A DNA stretch of 64,000 nt from Dysidea avara (taxonomy: Eukaryota > Porifera > Demospongiae > Dictyoceratida > Dysideidae). Location: the NCBI RefSeq assembly GCF_963678975.1, contig NC_089274.1:2344001-2408000 (forward strand). Reading direction: 5' to 3'. Numbering within the stretch: position 1 is the first letter of the stretch; each line of letters opens with the position of its first letter. Shown here piece by piece: positions 1-12,000 of the stretch. Below the pieces are notes generated by a model. It had not been told where the DNA came from, did no database searches, and worked only from the letters and a program-made list of their open reading frames with translations. The translations under genes were made by a program, and so were the position numbers.

Positions 1-717
1 GTACCCATTAATGTTGCACCTTGCCTACCCCAGATAGTAAGGATTTGTCATCTGAAGTTGTCCCTAGAAGGCATTGTACTTTAATAGCTGAAGAATATTG
101 TTCAAAATGTGGTGAATAGGTGGACATAAGCATCCCATGCCTACCTCATCTTATGTGCAACTTTGTATGGTCAGGACCAACAACAAGTATTGATAGCACA
201 CATGATAACTCTTAAAGTCATGACACTTCAATGTGTCCCTTTGACATCTAATTACTGTGTAGTGATATTGCTTCCAGGATTTGTATTAGCTTGCATCAAT
301 TAGTCTTAGGTGGGCCATGTTCATGGCCACAAGGACCATTTGCTATTTTCATTTGTCGATTGTCCATCACTTGCTGGAGGGGTAGTAAGGGTAACCCTGA
401 AACTTTTAAAGAAAACCTCTTTTGAGAGATATTCAGCCCCCCATGCTTGTGATACAGTTATATGGCTGCATGTCTACAGCACACCTGTCTAGTCATGTCT
501 GAGGTGCAGTTGTATTTCTTATGACTAATGATTTGTATGTACGAAATTCTTTACATGAGTTGTACACAAATGATATAATTGAGACAGTGGCTGGGTTAAG
601 AAGGTGACTATTGTATAGTGGCACAAATATTTCTCTTGGTCCTGAAGGCTTGAATATTTATTCACCATTGTTGTGTAGTTACCTAGTGAAGTTTGCCAGT
701 TTGATACACACTTGTAG
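1..717. other. No recognisable gene; region upstream of first placed CCDC47 exon
   Basis: I see no exon with recognisable protein similarity here. The first exon of the CCDC47 homologue, expected to carry a signal peptide, should lie here or upstream of the window, but no convincing ATG plus hydrophobic stretch plus donor was found. Confidence 0.4.
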
Positions 718-2188
718 ATGATGTATCAGTAGAAGGAGAGTTCGACGAAGAAGTGGAAGAAGATGACTTTGAAACAGACGAGGACCTAGATGACAGTGGC
801 GTCATTGAGGAAGATGATGATGTGGAGGTGGAGACTATCGACACTGAAGAGTTTGAGGTAACCATAAGAACGTGTACTAGTGTTGTTACCATGGATACCA
901 TGATGTTTGTGTAGGACTACACTAGTGGCTCATCAGACGACAGAAAATCAGATATTAAAATCTCTGAGGTGAGTTGAAGGTTGCCACACATTAAATTGTA
1001 TGCCCCTCTATTATGTGCACTTTGGAACACTTCCAAAGTTTCGTTGCGTACTTTTTGAGATCGTAATGAACTGATTTTTCACACTCGAAAAACCATATGC
1101 AGAGTCATTGGTCCATTCTCAATTTACTCAACCAGTATTTGTATCCAAGCTTCAAAACTTCGGTCCCTCAATATATATTTTTTGCCATGCATTAACCACA
1201 AGTAACTCATTATTATTATTATTATTATTATTGCTGATGCATGGTATGGGTATCCACTAGAAGGAGAATATTGTAGACATGTAATATAACCATATAAGGG
1301 AAAAAATTTCAAAAGGTTAAATTTTTAAAAGCAGTGCTTGATTAGAAGTTGGAAAATTTTTTTTTTAAAACAGATCTTTACCACACTGCCCTTTAGATAA
1401 TAATTTGCAAATTCTGTGTGCTAGTAGCTAACAGTGGTTACATTGATCTCATACAATAAAATTTGCTGCTTTGGTCGTTAATTAAGCTAGCTATATACTG
1501 GTAGATATTGATTAGTCCCATCTGGCTTTGGTAGAATCACATCCATCCCTTCCTCCCTTGTGGCTTGAATATCTATACTTGAACCAACCACTGTGAGTTG
1601 TAATTATGGTCTAAAACTTGAGAGAAAATCATTTAGTAGCCTGAGTGAAAAGTATGATAGCATATAGCTAGACTACCTGTAGAAGGCCTGGAAAAGAGTC
1701 CACTAGTTGTGGCTCAATCTGCAGGCCATTCAGATTCCAGCTATGCAACTTGCGGTGGGCTTCAAGCACTGATATTCACTTTCAAGACTCACAATGTCGT
1801 TCATGCTAGCTACGTATTGAATTTGCTTTCCAGGCTTTCCAGTGGCCCAGTGTCTACAGCTATCAATATAGCTAACTGATTAAGTAGAAAACAAACACCT
1901 GAACTTCGTTCCACATTGATTACTACTTTTAAGGTGTAATGTTGGTCCTTGTATTCATAAAAACATCAAAAATGCAATTGTTATTTAACCTTTCGAAATT
2001 TCCCGTTCTACAGTAGTGTGTCTGTTATTCCCTTGTTTTGTGTGTTTCCAGTCTGCAGTGGCACAGTACTCCACATGGCACTGGTATTATGCTGAGATAT
2101 TGATGTTGTTAGGATTAGTGTGTTACCTACTCAACTACATTATGGGTCGTACCCGTAACCAGTCGCTAGCTGTGGCTTGGTGAGTGAA

Positions 2189-2278
<90 letters not shown>

Positions 2279-5200
2279 CAGCATAGCCAAGTGGCTAGAG
2301 CATTAGCCTGGTAATCAAAAGGTTCCAGGTTCGATGCCCAGTTATAACAACTTTGTGTTGTTGTTTCCTTGAACAAGAAATTTTACTCACATTGCTCTAG
2401 TCAACTGCAGCCCACCCAGCTGTAACATCGATGGGTACCTGGTAGGGTTGAAAGAATACAAATACATCCTCCGAAGCTTCTTTTGAAAATGTTACCGAAG
2501 CTTCGAAGCTTTTTTACAAATGTCATGTCAACAATTAATGAACACAATTGATGGTGCACTGTCGTGCAAACTCCTAATCTTAGTTATAGCTCCAGTAACT
2601 ACACTAGAATGTATGTAAATGGCAGCTTCCACAAGGAGTGACAATACTTGTGCAACTGGTTTAACTTGTTAGTAACCATGGTAACGAAACTTTGGTGGGG
2701 TAAAGCAGCATCCGAATGTTATGAAACCAAATGAAGCTTCAAACTATTTGTCTTAACCCTAGTACCTGGTTAAACTGGGGAAGCAAATTCCAACTGTCCA
2801 TGTCTCACATAGTAGGTGAGGGTCCAGGTGGGACCTCGGGTGTCTACACTTTCACCTGTGAGACATAGCACAGCCTCCTGTGGGTTACTAGTTCTGCCCC
2901 AGGAGTGCTGACTCAAGCACCTGTGTGCAGTGTCCCAGTGCTGGCCCACTGGGTAGGCGTGACTGTGCTAGCACGGCAGCTGAATGCCTTGCTTTGTGTG
3001 TGTGTGCGTGTGTGTGTTGAAAAGTGTTACAGTGTATGTGGTACATGTTTCCAGGAAGTCTTTACTTCATTCCACAGGCTAGAAGCTCATCTGGAGCTAC
3101 TGAAGGCTAACTTCACTATTGTTGGTGACAATGGTGAAGGGGATTCTGCCACTGAAGAGGAGCTGATCAAACAGAGTGATAACTCCTACGTGTTGTGGTC
3201 GTCAGGGCGACAAGGGTGTAACTCCATGATAATACAAATGAAGGTATATACTCGTTGCAACTATTTACCATACACTATTTTAACCCTTTAATGGCCACTA
3301 CCGTCATTGGCAGTATAGGATCATATGGTAGGATGCACAATAAACTTAGACAATTTAGTAAAGTTCATGAGCAGTTCATGAATTCACCAGCTGTTCATGA
3401 CGAGTAAGCCTTCATGAAAGTTCTTGAAAATTTTAGAACATGTTGCAAAGTTTTTTGTGCGCTCTACTGTAACTCACCCATAGAATATGATTTTGTCTTG
3501 CTGTACCCAGTATATATCACACATTTCATAGCAAAATGTGACCTGCTGAGAAAAAACCAGCTGTTTTTGTACATTCCTTGAATTCCATTTTATTGCTTCT
3601 CTGTTATCATACAGTACAATAGCACTGTATAGTAGGGGCCACAAATGTGTGGGCGTCAAGAAACCAACCTCACTTTTCCTAGACGACGATGAGGTGGTAT
3701 TGGTTAGGTAAAACTAAGCCCAAACAAGCCTTCAGATCGACCCAAAATGCTTTCAACCAGTTGCTACGGAATTTATAAAACAATTATTTAATGGAATTGT
3801 CTGGTGACTGACTGACTGACTGATGCCTTCAGGCAAGCATAACTTGATAATGACTAAGGCTACAGGCTTGATTTTTTTTACTGTTTGATGTCGCTTCAGC
3901 CTAAGAGGTGCCTTTTGGCATACTGCAGTATGTACAATGCATTCTTCATGGACTTACCAGTGTCCTCCTTTGCGTCCCATTCATCTTTGATGACAGTGAA
4001 AAGTGTTGATTTGGCTGTAGCACATGATGGCTTCCCTTCGTAACAAATCGTCCGTATTTTTTATAGTGGCTACTTTGATTGCAGAGGTGCTTTTTGTACA
4101 GTTCTTGATTCATACTGCTGTGTAAAGAGTTGAACATAGCCGACAATGAAACGTAATGGATATTTCACTTTTCAGATGATAATTGATATAACTGGGGCGT
4201 ACGGCGCTATTCCTTTCTTTGATGCGGTATGTATGGGTTAACCACTCATAATAATTATTTACGAAAAAATTAACAAACAAGTACACAAAAAAAATGGAAT
4301 TTTCAACTAGAGTATAGACCATAGCACATCAATAAAAGTACTGAAACTAACTGAAGTAGTGTGTGATATTAAATCACAGTGAAGCAATAAAAAGTGTTAT
4401 ATCCATACTGTTATGGTATCTTGAGCACAGTAGGAATATAAAACTTCTTATTATTTTATGGTAATGTAATGTCATGCACTAATCCAGCTTGTTTCAGTAC
4501 TTTTTATCGATGTGCTATGGTCCCTACTCTAGTTTAAAATTCCAAATTTTTTGAGTACTTGTCTTTAGTAACGGACATCCAAAATTTCAGTCTTTTGTGA
4601 TGAGTAGTCTTGGAGTTATAGCGCTAGACAATTGGAATAGTCATAAGTTCAATATGTACAGCAACTAGCCGGCAAAGGTGATTATATACATCTCCATACA
4701 CACAAAGAAGAAGGCCACTCCAACAATGAAATGATGACAGTAAACCTTGCTTCTACTGCATCGTACAGTAAATAAGCACCCATAACCCGCGTGCCTTATA
4801 CTGTATGAACATGAAACAAAGATTTTCTTACTCCCAACGAAAAGGTGAATCCAATGGTGTATACATAGGTTTTATTGATTTGAGCTTTGTTTCAAAGTGA
4901 TTAAAATGTGCATAATTTTTTTATGTAGCGTGCGTATTTTTACCCAGTTATTTCAATACATTTTTGTTGCAAAATATAATTTGCGAAAACAGCCAGTTTT
5001 TACTCAGCTGGTCACAAATGTGCTAGTAGTGAAGTAGTCAGGTCCTGTTTCGGGGATATCCGGATCTTTCCCAGACTAGTGCGTGTTTATTATGTAATAC
5101 ATAAGGATAATTAAATTGTTCTTTAAATGTTATTTGATAAAGTGTTATGGAGACTGCATGTAGAGTCAACAGTTGGTTGCTTTATCCCAGACATGGCATA

Positions 5201-8200
5201 GTGGACATGAGTACATATACACATGTGCAACAGCAAAAATGAGACAAATTACAAACCAGCTGTGGAATGGATTGCACTGTATGTAAACCATATAGGATAG
5301 TTCTTTGGAGTATAAGACATCTTTGTACAAGTTAGTTGGGATTTTGTTGTTTGTTCAGGCTGGTTTTTTACAAGAGTTTAGACTTTGCTGTTTGATAGCT
5401 TTGTTGTTGTTACTGTTATGTAAACAAAAACAACTCCTTATATTATAGCGAGTTCTGCGTATTGGTGATTTGTGAGTCAGCAATTTCGTTAATGGGCCTC
5501 AGAATTTGGCTATCAATGGGTTGAGAATGTGATTTTGCAAAACTACCTTTGATATATATTAACATGTCCTCCATTGCATTTCCATTGGAACACTAAACAA
5601 TCAAGGAAACTATTGTGAAAAATAAGTCTCTCACGTACCATACACAGAGTGTATAGCAAATTAGCAATTAATTGATGAATTGTAATTTTGTCTCTATTTT
5701 TAGCTATACAATAAAAGCATTGTGTTGTTAAAATATTTTCATACCTACAGCTTCAAAAACGTCACGATCTTTTGTTCTTACTTATGAACGCAGTCCGACC
5801 AAACCCAGACACTTTTGTGAGTTGTTTACCACAAGTAGTGTACAAAAAAATTTGGTTGTGGTTTTCTATTTACAGGTTGTCAGTGTACAATTGGCCGATC
5901 ATGATATGGACAACTTCGTACTGGCTGTTTCCAAGAAGAAAAGTGCTGTTAAAATGATGAAGGAGTTATCAGATATTGTGAGTGCTGGCTATTGTAGATA
6001 GTTGCATTTCCTATTTGTGTTGTAGCAAAACTATTGCCCTGAGAGACGGTCAGCAGATAAGTTCAATCTTCCAAGTTCTTTTGTTGTTCTACCTGAAATT
6101 CATGAGGCTGCAATGGCAATTCTTTCACACAATACAGTAAGTTGATATTGTTTTCAACTGTCATGAGCTCTAAGTTTGTATTCTAACAACGTATTTGTTG
6201 AGGTCTCTTATCATAAAGTACAGTAGTACTGTATAGTAGAGACAAGCAAGGTTTGGTCGTGGCCCACAATAAAATACAGTATCGCCCAAAAACCTGCCTT
6301 GATATATCCTCACAATGATGTGACGGTGTTGGTTGGGTAAAATCAAGCCCAAAAGTTCCTTCAGTTCAACCCGAAAAGTTTCTGTCAAGTTGCCACAGAA
6401 TTTTCCTGCCTGCCTAACTGATGTGTTCAGTCAAGCATAGTAGAAAACTGACTACAGCTACAACCCTAGGCTACTTCTTTCACGGAGTATGTAATGTCCA
6501 ATTGTAAAATAATAGGAAGTGAATATCCCTACTGTGATACCATAGAGTCTGGTTGTTAGGTGCATACACCTAATAAAAGTTCGCAAAAAAAGAACATAGT
6601 TGTTAAGCGCATGCGCCTAATAAATAAACCTCGTCGTGACTATTATGGATTCACACCCTTGGGGTGGTGTGAATTGCTGTCATTTCACGTACCAATATTT
6701 TGAGTCCAGTTTTTGTGCACTGGATCCTTTGTGTGGAGCATATTACAGAAGACTGCTTCGCTTGGTAAGTATAGTACAGGTACGTATTTTGGCTTTATAC
6801 TACTTTTTGAAATTTCGTGCTATATACTATTAGCAAAACTTTAGCATTTCTTCTCTTGTATAGCTTCGTCTCCTGTTGGAGCTTCATGTTTGTCCACATG
6901 CACTTATCTACTATGATTAAGTACAAGAAATGGGTATGCGCTTAACAGGTAATATGTGCTTAATATATACGTGTGCTTAACATCCAGACTCTACGGTATT
7001 CACTTCTTATTGTTTTATAGTGCTACTCTGATCCAGCTTGTTTCAAACATTGTCCCTACTCTAGTTTGAAAATTTTACTATTTTTCATTTCCCTGTTCAG
7101 TACATACCTGTACATATGCAATTTCAAATACGTTTTTTGATACCTAGAATTGGACAAGTAGTTACGTATGCTTCATACACATATCTTTACCCACCGAACA
7201 CACAGTATGTAGGTGCATACATAATTGCGGTTACAAACTCGTCAGAAAGGAAGATGTGTGTAGCACTGTTCAGATGGTGGCCAGTAGCCACAGTCCCTAA
7301 TGTATAACAAGACCACTTTATTGTAATGACTATGTCAAGTAAGTCCAATAGGTGGTCCTATCAATATGATTTCGCCAGTTATGCTAATTAATTTTGCCAT
7401 TCATCCTTTGCACAACATTCTCCATATCTGATGTAATGTTCCTACTACAACAGATATCATCAGTGTTCCAGCGATATGAAGAACTAATAGAAACACTTCA
7501 CATATCAGACCAGTACACCGGAGTGGTTGATGATATGGCTGAGGATGATAGTGGTGGGGTTGTGGTGAAGATTCCTGAAAGGAAGATCATCTTCACCTAT
7601 ACTGGTAAGCCCTGCATAACTTCTACTTTGTGCTATCAGCCATGCCTCTTTTCTGTTGCTGCAGCTCCCAGAGCAGCTCGTCATGGGAACATGAAGAGTG
7701 TAGAACCGTTGCTACGCTTCTTGCTGCAGTTGATTGATAGAATTAACAAGTACAGGCTGAGCAAAGAAGTATGTTTTGGCTGCTCTTAATGCATTGAGAA
7801 TTTTAAGCAGGCTTACTGTATTCCTTAAGATTGAGTGTAAGGCCGACCATAGCATACTGTACATTGATAATTAGGATAGTTGTTCATGCATGGTCTACCT
7901 CACTAATAAGGACACGTTGATAATCAGGACACTTGTCTGTGGTCCTGTTTGCAAACAGGAGCCAAAAAAGTTCTTGAAATTTGATAATTTCAAGCCTTGG
8001 GGGGGAGGACAAGCCCAACTGCACATGTAAAAATATTGTGCAAAAAAAATTTTTTTCATGCAAGTCTCTACCAAAAGTAGAATGGGCTTGACAATGCTCG
8101 ATGCATAATTTCAATTTTATTTTTGCTAACGCTTCAAAGTGCATGCAATTTTGTTCTACTTCCCTGCATCTGGAATAAGTGTTTGACTATCTATGTTTTC

Positions 8201-8651
8201 TCTTACCCCACAGCAAGGTTACTACTGTAGTAGTATTGCCTGCTAGTACAGGCAAACACTGTTGTTATAGTCATACATATTGTCATTACCCTGTTCTACA
8301 TTATCAGGGTCGTGACAAAGCCACCAAGAATCGACAACGAGTTGCACAAAATGTACAAAAGCTGAGCCACCAGCAGAGACAAGAGGTAATAATATTACAA
8401 CATTTTCTGTGAAGAAGTATTTAATGATTACATGTATAGGCAGCACAAGTAAGGAAAGAGGAACGTAAAAAAGCAGAAAAGGAAAAGCTGCTACAAGAAA
8501 CAGATCCTGACAAAACCCGCAAATGGGAGGTACGTTTGACAGTTTATACACTCTAGGACCACTTCAAGTGTGGTTGTTGCAGGAGAAGGAACACAAACGA
8601 GCTCTCAAGAAGCAATCAAGAGTCAAGCAAAAATTGATGCGTGTTGGGTGA
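718..8651 (+). CDS. CCDC47: CCDC47 homologue (PAT complex ER membrane subunit), 5' end incomplete
   Basis: In animals CCDC47 is an ER membrane protein that, with Asterix, forms the PAT complex of the multipass translocon and shields transmembrane segments. Exons placed by GT-AG borders and continuous frame: 718-857, 915-968, 2052-2179, 3078-3243, 5751-5816, 5876-5977, 6026-6136, 7454-7604, 7665-7768, 8308-8385, 8440-8529, 8583-8651 (stop TGA), about 418 codons against 483 in human. Order of parts: a very acidic lumenal stretch (exons 1-2), a transmembrane exon (WYYAEILMLLGLVCYLLNYI, then GRTRNQSLAVAW), LKANFTIVGDNG, LQKRHDLLFLLMNAVRP, MDNFVLAVSKKKSAV, ISDQYTG, and a basic coiled-coil tail ending KKQSRVKQKLMRVG. 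This order and spacing follow human CCDC47 from recall. The acceptor at 3078 is preferred to one at 3055 because the latter hits a stop in frame. The signal-peptide exon is missing. Introns at 969-2051, 2180-3077, 3244-5750 and 6137-7453 are enlarged, the last three by repeats. Confidence 0.93.
1209..1232. repeat. (ATT)n microsatellite
   Basis: Eight trinucleotide units in CCDC47 intron 969-2051. The rest of that intron (about 1 kb) shows nothing else I can recognise. Confidence 0.85.
2192..2275. repeat. (TG)n microsatellite
   Basis: About 42 uninterrupted TG units just after the donor of CCDC47 exon 3 and directly before the tRNA-like head of a SINE. A second short TG-rich tract lies at about 2993-3020 on the other side of the SINE. 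Confidence 0.95.
2276..2993 (+). repeat. tRNA-derived SINE, split by a MITE
   Basis: A pol III A-box-like TAGCCAAGTGG at 2284-2294 and a B-box-like GGTTCGATGCC at 2328-2338 are spaced as in tRNA genes. A body with phrases common to tRNA SINEs follows (cccacccagctgtaa...gggtacctgg). The body resumes after the 2443-2761 insertion. TG-rich tracts flank both sides. It does not fold as a clean tRNA, so it is a SINE, not a tRNA gene. The 3' limit is approximate. Confidence 0.7.
2443..2761. mobile_element. hAT-type MITE with exact 8-bp target duplication
   Basis: Termini TAGGGTTGAAAGA and TCTTAACCCTA form an imperfect inverted repeat. The same 8 bp, gtacctgg, stand at 2435-2442 and 2762-2769. It is 319 bp with no coding capacity and is inserted into the SINE in the CCDC47 intron. 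Confidence 0.88.
3610..4562 (+). mobile_element. Repeat family A, copy 1 (non-autonomous DNA transposon)
   Basis: The left end reads acagtacaatagcactgtat then agtagggg; the right end reads gtccctactctagtttaaaa. Inside are a tetranucleotide block (CTGA)n near 3810, the phrase gccttcaggcaagcataact, and an inverted repeat pair 4278-4345 / 4490-4562. The same order recurs at 6200-7072, 49563-50805 and 55735-56668. Limits are approximate to about 15 bp. Confidence 0.65.
4563..5750. other. Intron sequence, nothing recognised
   Basis: Remainder of the 2.5-kb CCDC47 intron after repeat family A copy 1. It is AT-rich, and I see no conserved exon, repeat border or RNA gene. Confidence 0.5.
6200..7072 (+). 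mobile_element. Repeat family A, copy 2, interrupted by a mariner-like MITE
   Basis: The left end agtacagtagtactgtatag and right end gtccctactctagtttgaaa match copy 1. The internal phrases (ggttgggtaaaatcaagccc, ttcagtcaagcatag) also align with copy 1. A 457-bp element sits at 6540-6996. It lies in CCDC47 intron 6137-7453. Confidence 0.65.
6540..6996. mobile_element. TA-flanked Tc1/mariner-type MITE
   Basis: Inverted ends CCATAGAGTCTGG and CCAGACTCTACGG are flanked by TA at 6538-6539 and 6997-6998. Subterminal repeats of the form (t/g)ttaag(g/c)gcat are seen on both sides. No transposase ORF. Confidence 0.82.
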
Positions 8652-9027
8652 CCTCCTTTAGAGCAATTTAACAATATAGAGTGGTATAAAAATATTAATA
8701 ATTCATATATACTTGGTCTATGCTGGTAGTCATATACCAAAACTTTCTAGTACAACTTGTACATGTTACAATGTGGGAAAGATGCAACACCAAAGGCTAA
8801 GACTTTGGTTATGCATGCAAGACAAATCCTAAAGGAGAACAGGTTAAAACTATCCTCCCAGTTCACTATATGTATAGCAAGAAAATTGTCCTGTAATTGA
8901 AACTATAAATTTAGCTAGAAGTTTTTAAAGAAACTTTTACATATTAGTACTTCCTATCTATAGTTACATTAGCTGTCGTACATACTGTACATTTGAAAAT
9001 ATATACACAATGTAGTATACAATACTG
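8652..9027. other. Convergent intergenic spacer
   Basis: This 376-bp AT-rich spacer between the stop codons of CCDC47 (+) and METTL2 (-) must hold both 3' UTRs. I see no clear canonical AATAAA on either strand in the expected place. Confidence 0.6.
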
Positions 9028-12000
9028 CTAAGATGTTGAAGGTAACAATGGTTTCCTATATTTGGCTTGTATCCATATTCGATACATTTTGAGCTGCTTG
9101 CCACGATTGACCTGCAACCGACGATCAACAAAAAGTTGTTCCTCTTTCAGTCCTGCCTTCTGGAACAGCTCTGATACCTCCTCTATAAGAAGATTTTAAA
9201 TTTCTTAATGGCCAAACAAACACTACCTTTAGTGAAAAAGTACACCCTGGTACCATCACCTCGGACATAAAAATTCTTCTCCAGACATTTTCCTGGCTTG
9301 AATCTCAGCTGTGCCATATCATAGCAGCCATAGTCTCTGAACAGTAGCAACCCTCCCGGCTTGAGTGCTGCCACCAAGTTAGCAACAGCAGACACCATCC
9401 TACAACAGTAAAGGAATATTATACAATGACATGCTAAGTATAAAGGCACAAATTCAAGTATGTCATATCAAGAGTTCATAATGAATAGTAGTAAGAGAGA
9501 GTATCTAACTGAGTTACATTTATCAAACACACTGCTAGTAGTACAGTAACAATACCTCACTCTATTATGTAGAATAGAGGCTTCACCATATTCATCACCT
9601 ATCAACAGTTCTCTCATACCAGTAGAGTTGAATTAAGCACCAATCAATGCCTTTCCATACTAGGAGAGGCATTGATTTCATCAAAAGATGAACTTGTAGC
9701 AGTACAGGGTATATTGAGTGTTTGATACTCTCCCTCTTCTAATATTATGAACTCTGGTCATATCTCATTTTAAAACTTGGAGAGGCTTTGATGGGTAAAT
9801 ATCCTAATTCAAGCATGAATGCAAATGAATTTAACTAACGTCCACTATAGCCACTAAACTCTCAGAAACACTTTACTTTTTACCTCCCACTGCAATGGAT
9901 TGACATAGAGAAGGTAACCACTCTAATAGAACATTCACATTTTGTGCTTGAACAACACAGTGAATATAATCTTACAACTTCTCTTAATATTTCTATTGGC
10001 TTCCCTCAAAGGCTTTCCATGTATGCATGCTTGTGTGTAATGACACCACAGCCAGCCTCTATTCCACCATCCCTGACTGTGCATATTCATTAAAACCACT
10101 GATTTTATTATCCTTTGCTGTGAGAGCTTGTTTCAGCACACATCTTATCCTAGCAGGGAAAACAGGAGCATGAACAAGATAACTTACTTGTGTGGTGAAA
10201 TTGCTGACAAGACAAATATTAATATCACTATGTCCACACTGTTGGGTGGTGGGAGGGGCATGGGTGTGTCTGTGATATCACACAAGAAGACGTGGCACTT
10301 TGATGGATCGTACATCTTATTATCCTACACAAATTTAATAGCAAAAAATCAACAAAATACACCAACAACACTGCCCTTAACTTAGACCTCTCTAATAGTA
10401 CAATTAGATTGTCAAACACATGTTAGTTCACTCTGTTTGGATAAATGAAATCCACACTTAACATGTGGCTATGCTCAACTACTCTAATAGAACAGCAATC
10501 CAAAAGCTCACCAGTTAGCAAATGCTCTAATAGAACAGTCACCTTATCGTAAAAGTTATTCATCAGAAACATGCACATAGACTGTCAGTCATGAGGATGT
10601 GTGTTATGTTTTAAAGTCACTAACATTACAGTGAGACCTTAACAAGCTAGGGCTAGTAAATACTTTAGTGTTGTGCAATATAAAATATTTGTTTATCACC
10701 TGTCACGATTATTGCATACATTTTTTATCACGATACTATAAATTATCACGATAAATAAATCTCCATGAAGTCATGGAAACAAATTACAAATGTAACACTT
10801 ATACGAATATCAATATAGCACCACCTAACCTACTGGAAGTCTCTATTAAAAAATAAGTTTTATAATACCGTCTTAAACATCATTTTCTAGTAAATTTTGT
10901 GTAAAAGTACCACAGCAATATGTGTCATGATAGTATCACAATATAAAATAGTAGAGCTGCACCGATTCCACTTTTTACCGATACTTAAAATACCAAGTAC
11001 TCAGCTGGGAAGTATCTGCAAGTACAAGTACCGATACCAAGTACCTTAAAGTAGCTACTTCATAGTGCACACATTTATTATATAGTGCATTTCATGGTAT
11101 TCTTGTACACATTTCCAGTATGGTTCATGTTTATAATGAAGTAGCCAATCAAGATTTATATAGAAGGAAGTCACTGAAATACAAACCAGTTGATATTCCA
11201 GTATTCTTCTGGAGAAGTGTAGATAATATCATAATGGTGCTTACAAAAACACTAATACTGAAACTACCTGATTGCTCTATTAGAGTTATTGACTGTTCTA
11301 TTAGAGTATATCGATCTTGTTCTCAGTAAAGCGTTTTCACTCTTAGGTTTCAGCATAGATCAGTAATTTTGCTGGTAGTTAATAGTATTACACTTGATGC
11401 TTTTAGGCGTCCACTGTGCTAGTAAAATAAGCCAGTACAAACGTGTGTGAAACGAATGTTATTTTATTCTCGCACGTGATAAGAATCGGTATCAGCAACA
11501 ATACAATGGCCGATTCCGATACTTCATGAAAACAGCAGTATCGGCATAATACCAATACCAATACCGATACTAGAATCGTGCAGCCCTATAAAATAGTCTA
11601 TGTTTAATCATGATACACAAATTTATCACGATACACGATATTATCGATATATTGCACATCACTAAAATATTTTGTGCTGACTCATGATCAGATACAATGA
11701 TTCCTTTTGTACGTGTGCCTCAGGTAATTAAGACTATAAACACTACATTTCTTTTTTGAGTGAGGATAAAAGATCACTTACTTTAACAATAGACACAGCA
11801 GAGGGAGCAAAATCACAACAATAAATGAACAATTCTTTGTAGCTACAGAAATGCAAAGAGAGTACGTGTGGCAATATATTGGTGGGTGTGGCGGCTCACC
11901 TGCTAGTCTGCAATATTGGGAACACACAATTTCCTGCACCACATCCAACCTGCATGAAAAACACTTTAATTTGTAAATTAATTTTATATGCACTTCACCA

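Noticed and set aside
683-901. Ser/Thr-rich minus-strand ORF
   Set aside because: It is the antisense shadow of the acidic CCDC47 exon 718-857.
2276-2350. Functional tRNA gene
   Set aside because: A- and B-box-like sequences are present, but the acceptor and anticodon stems do not pair properly and a SINE body follows.
2140-2376. Thr-His repeat ORF on the minus strand
   Set aside because: It is a translation of the (TG)n microsatellite next to the SINE.
3055-3077. Acceptor at 3055 for the fourth CCDC47 exon
   Set aside because: Joining there leads to a stop after eight codons in the required frame. The acceptor before 3078 restores the conserved Trp and the downstream frame.
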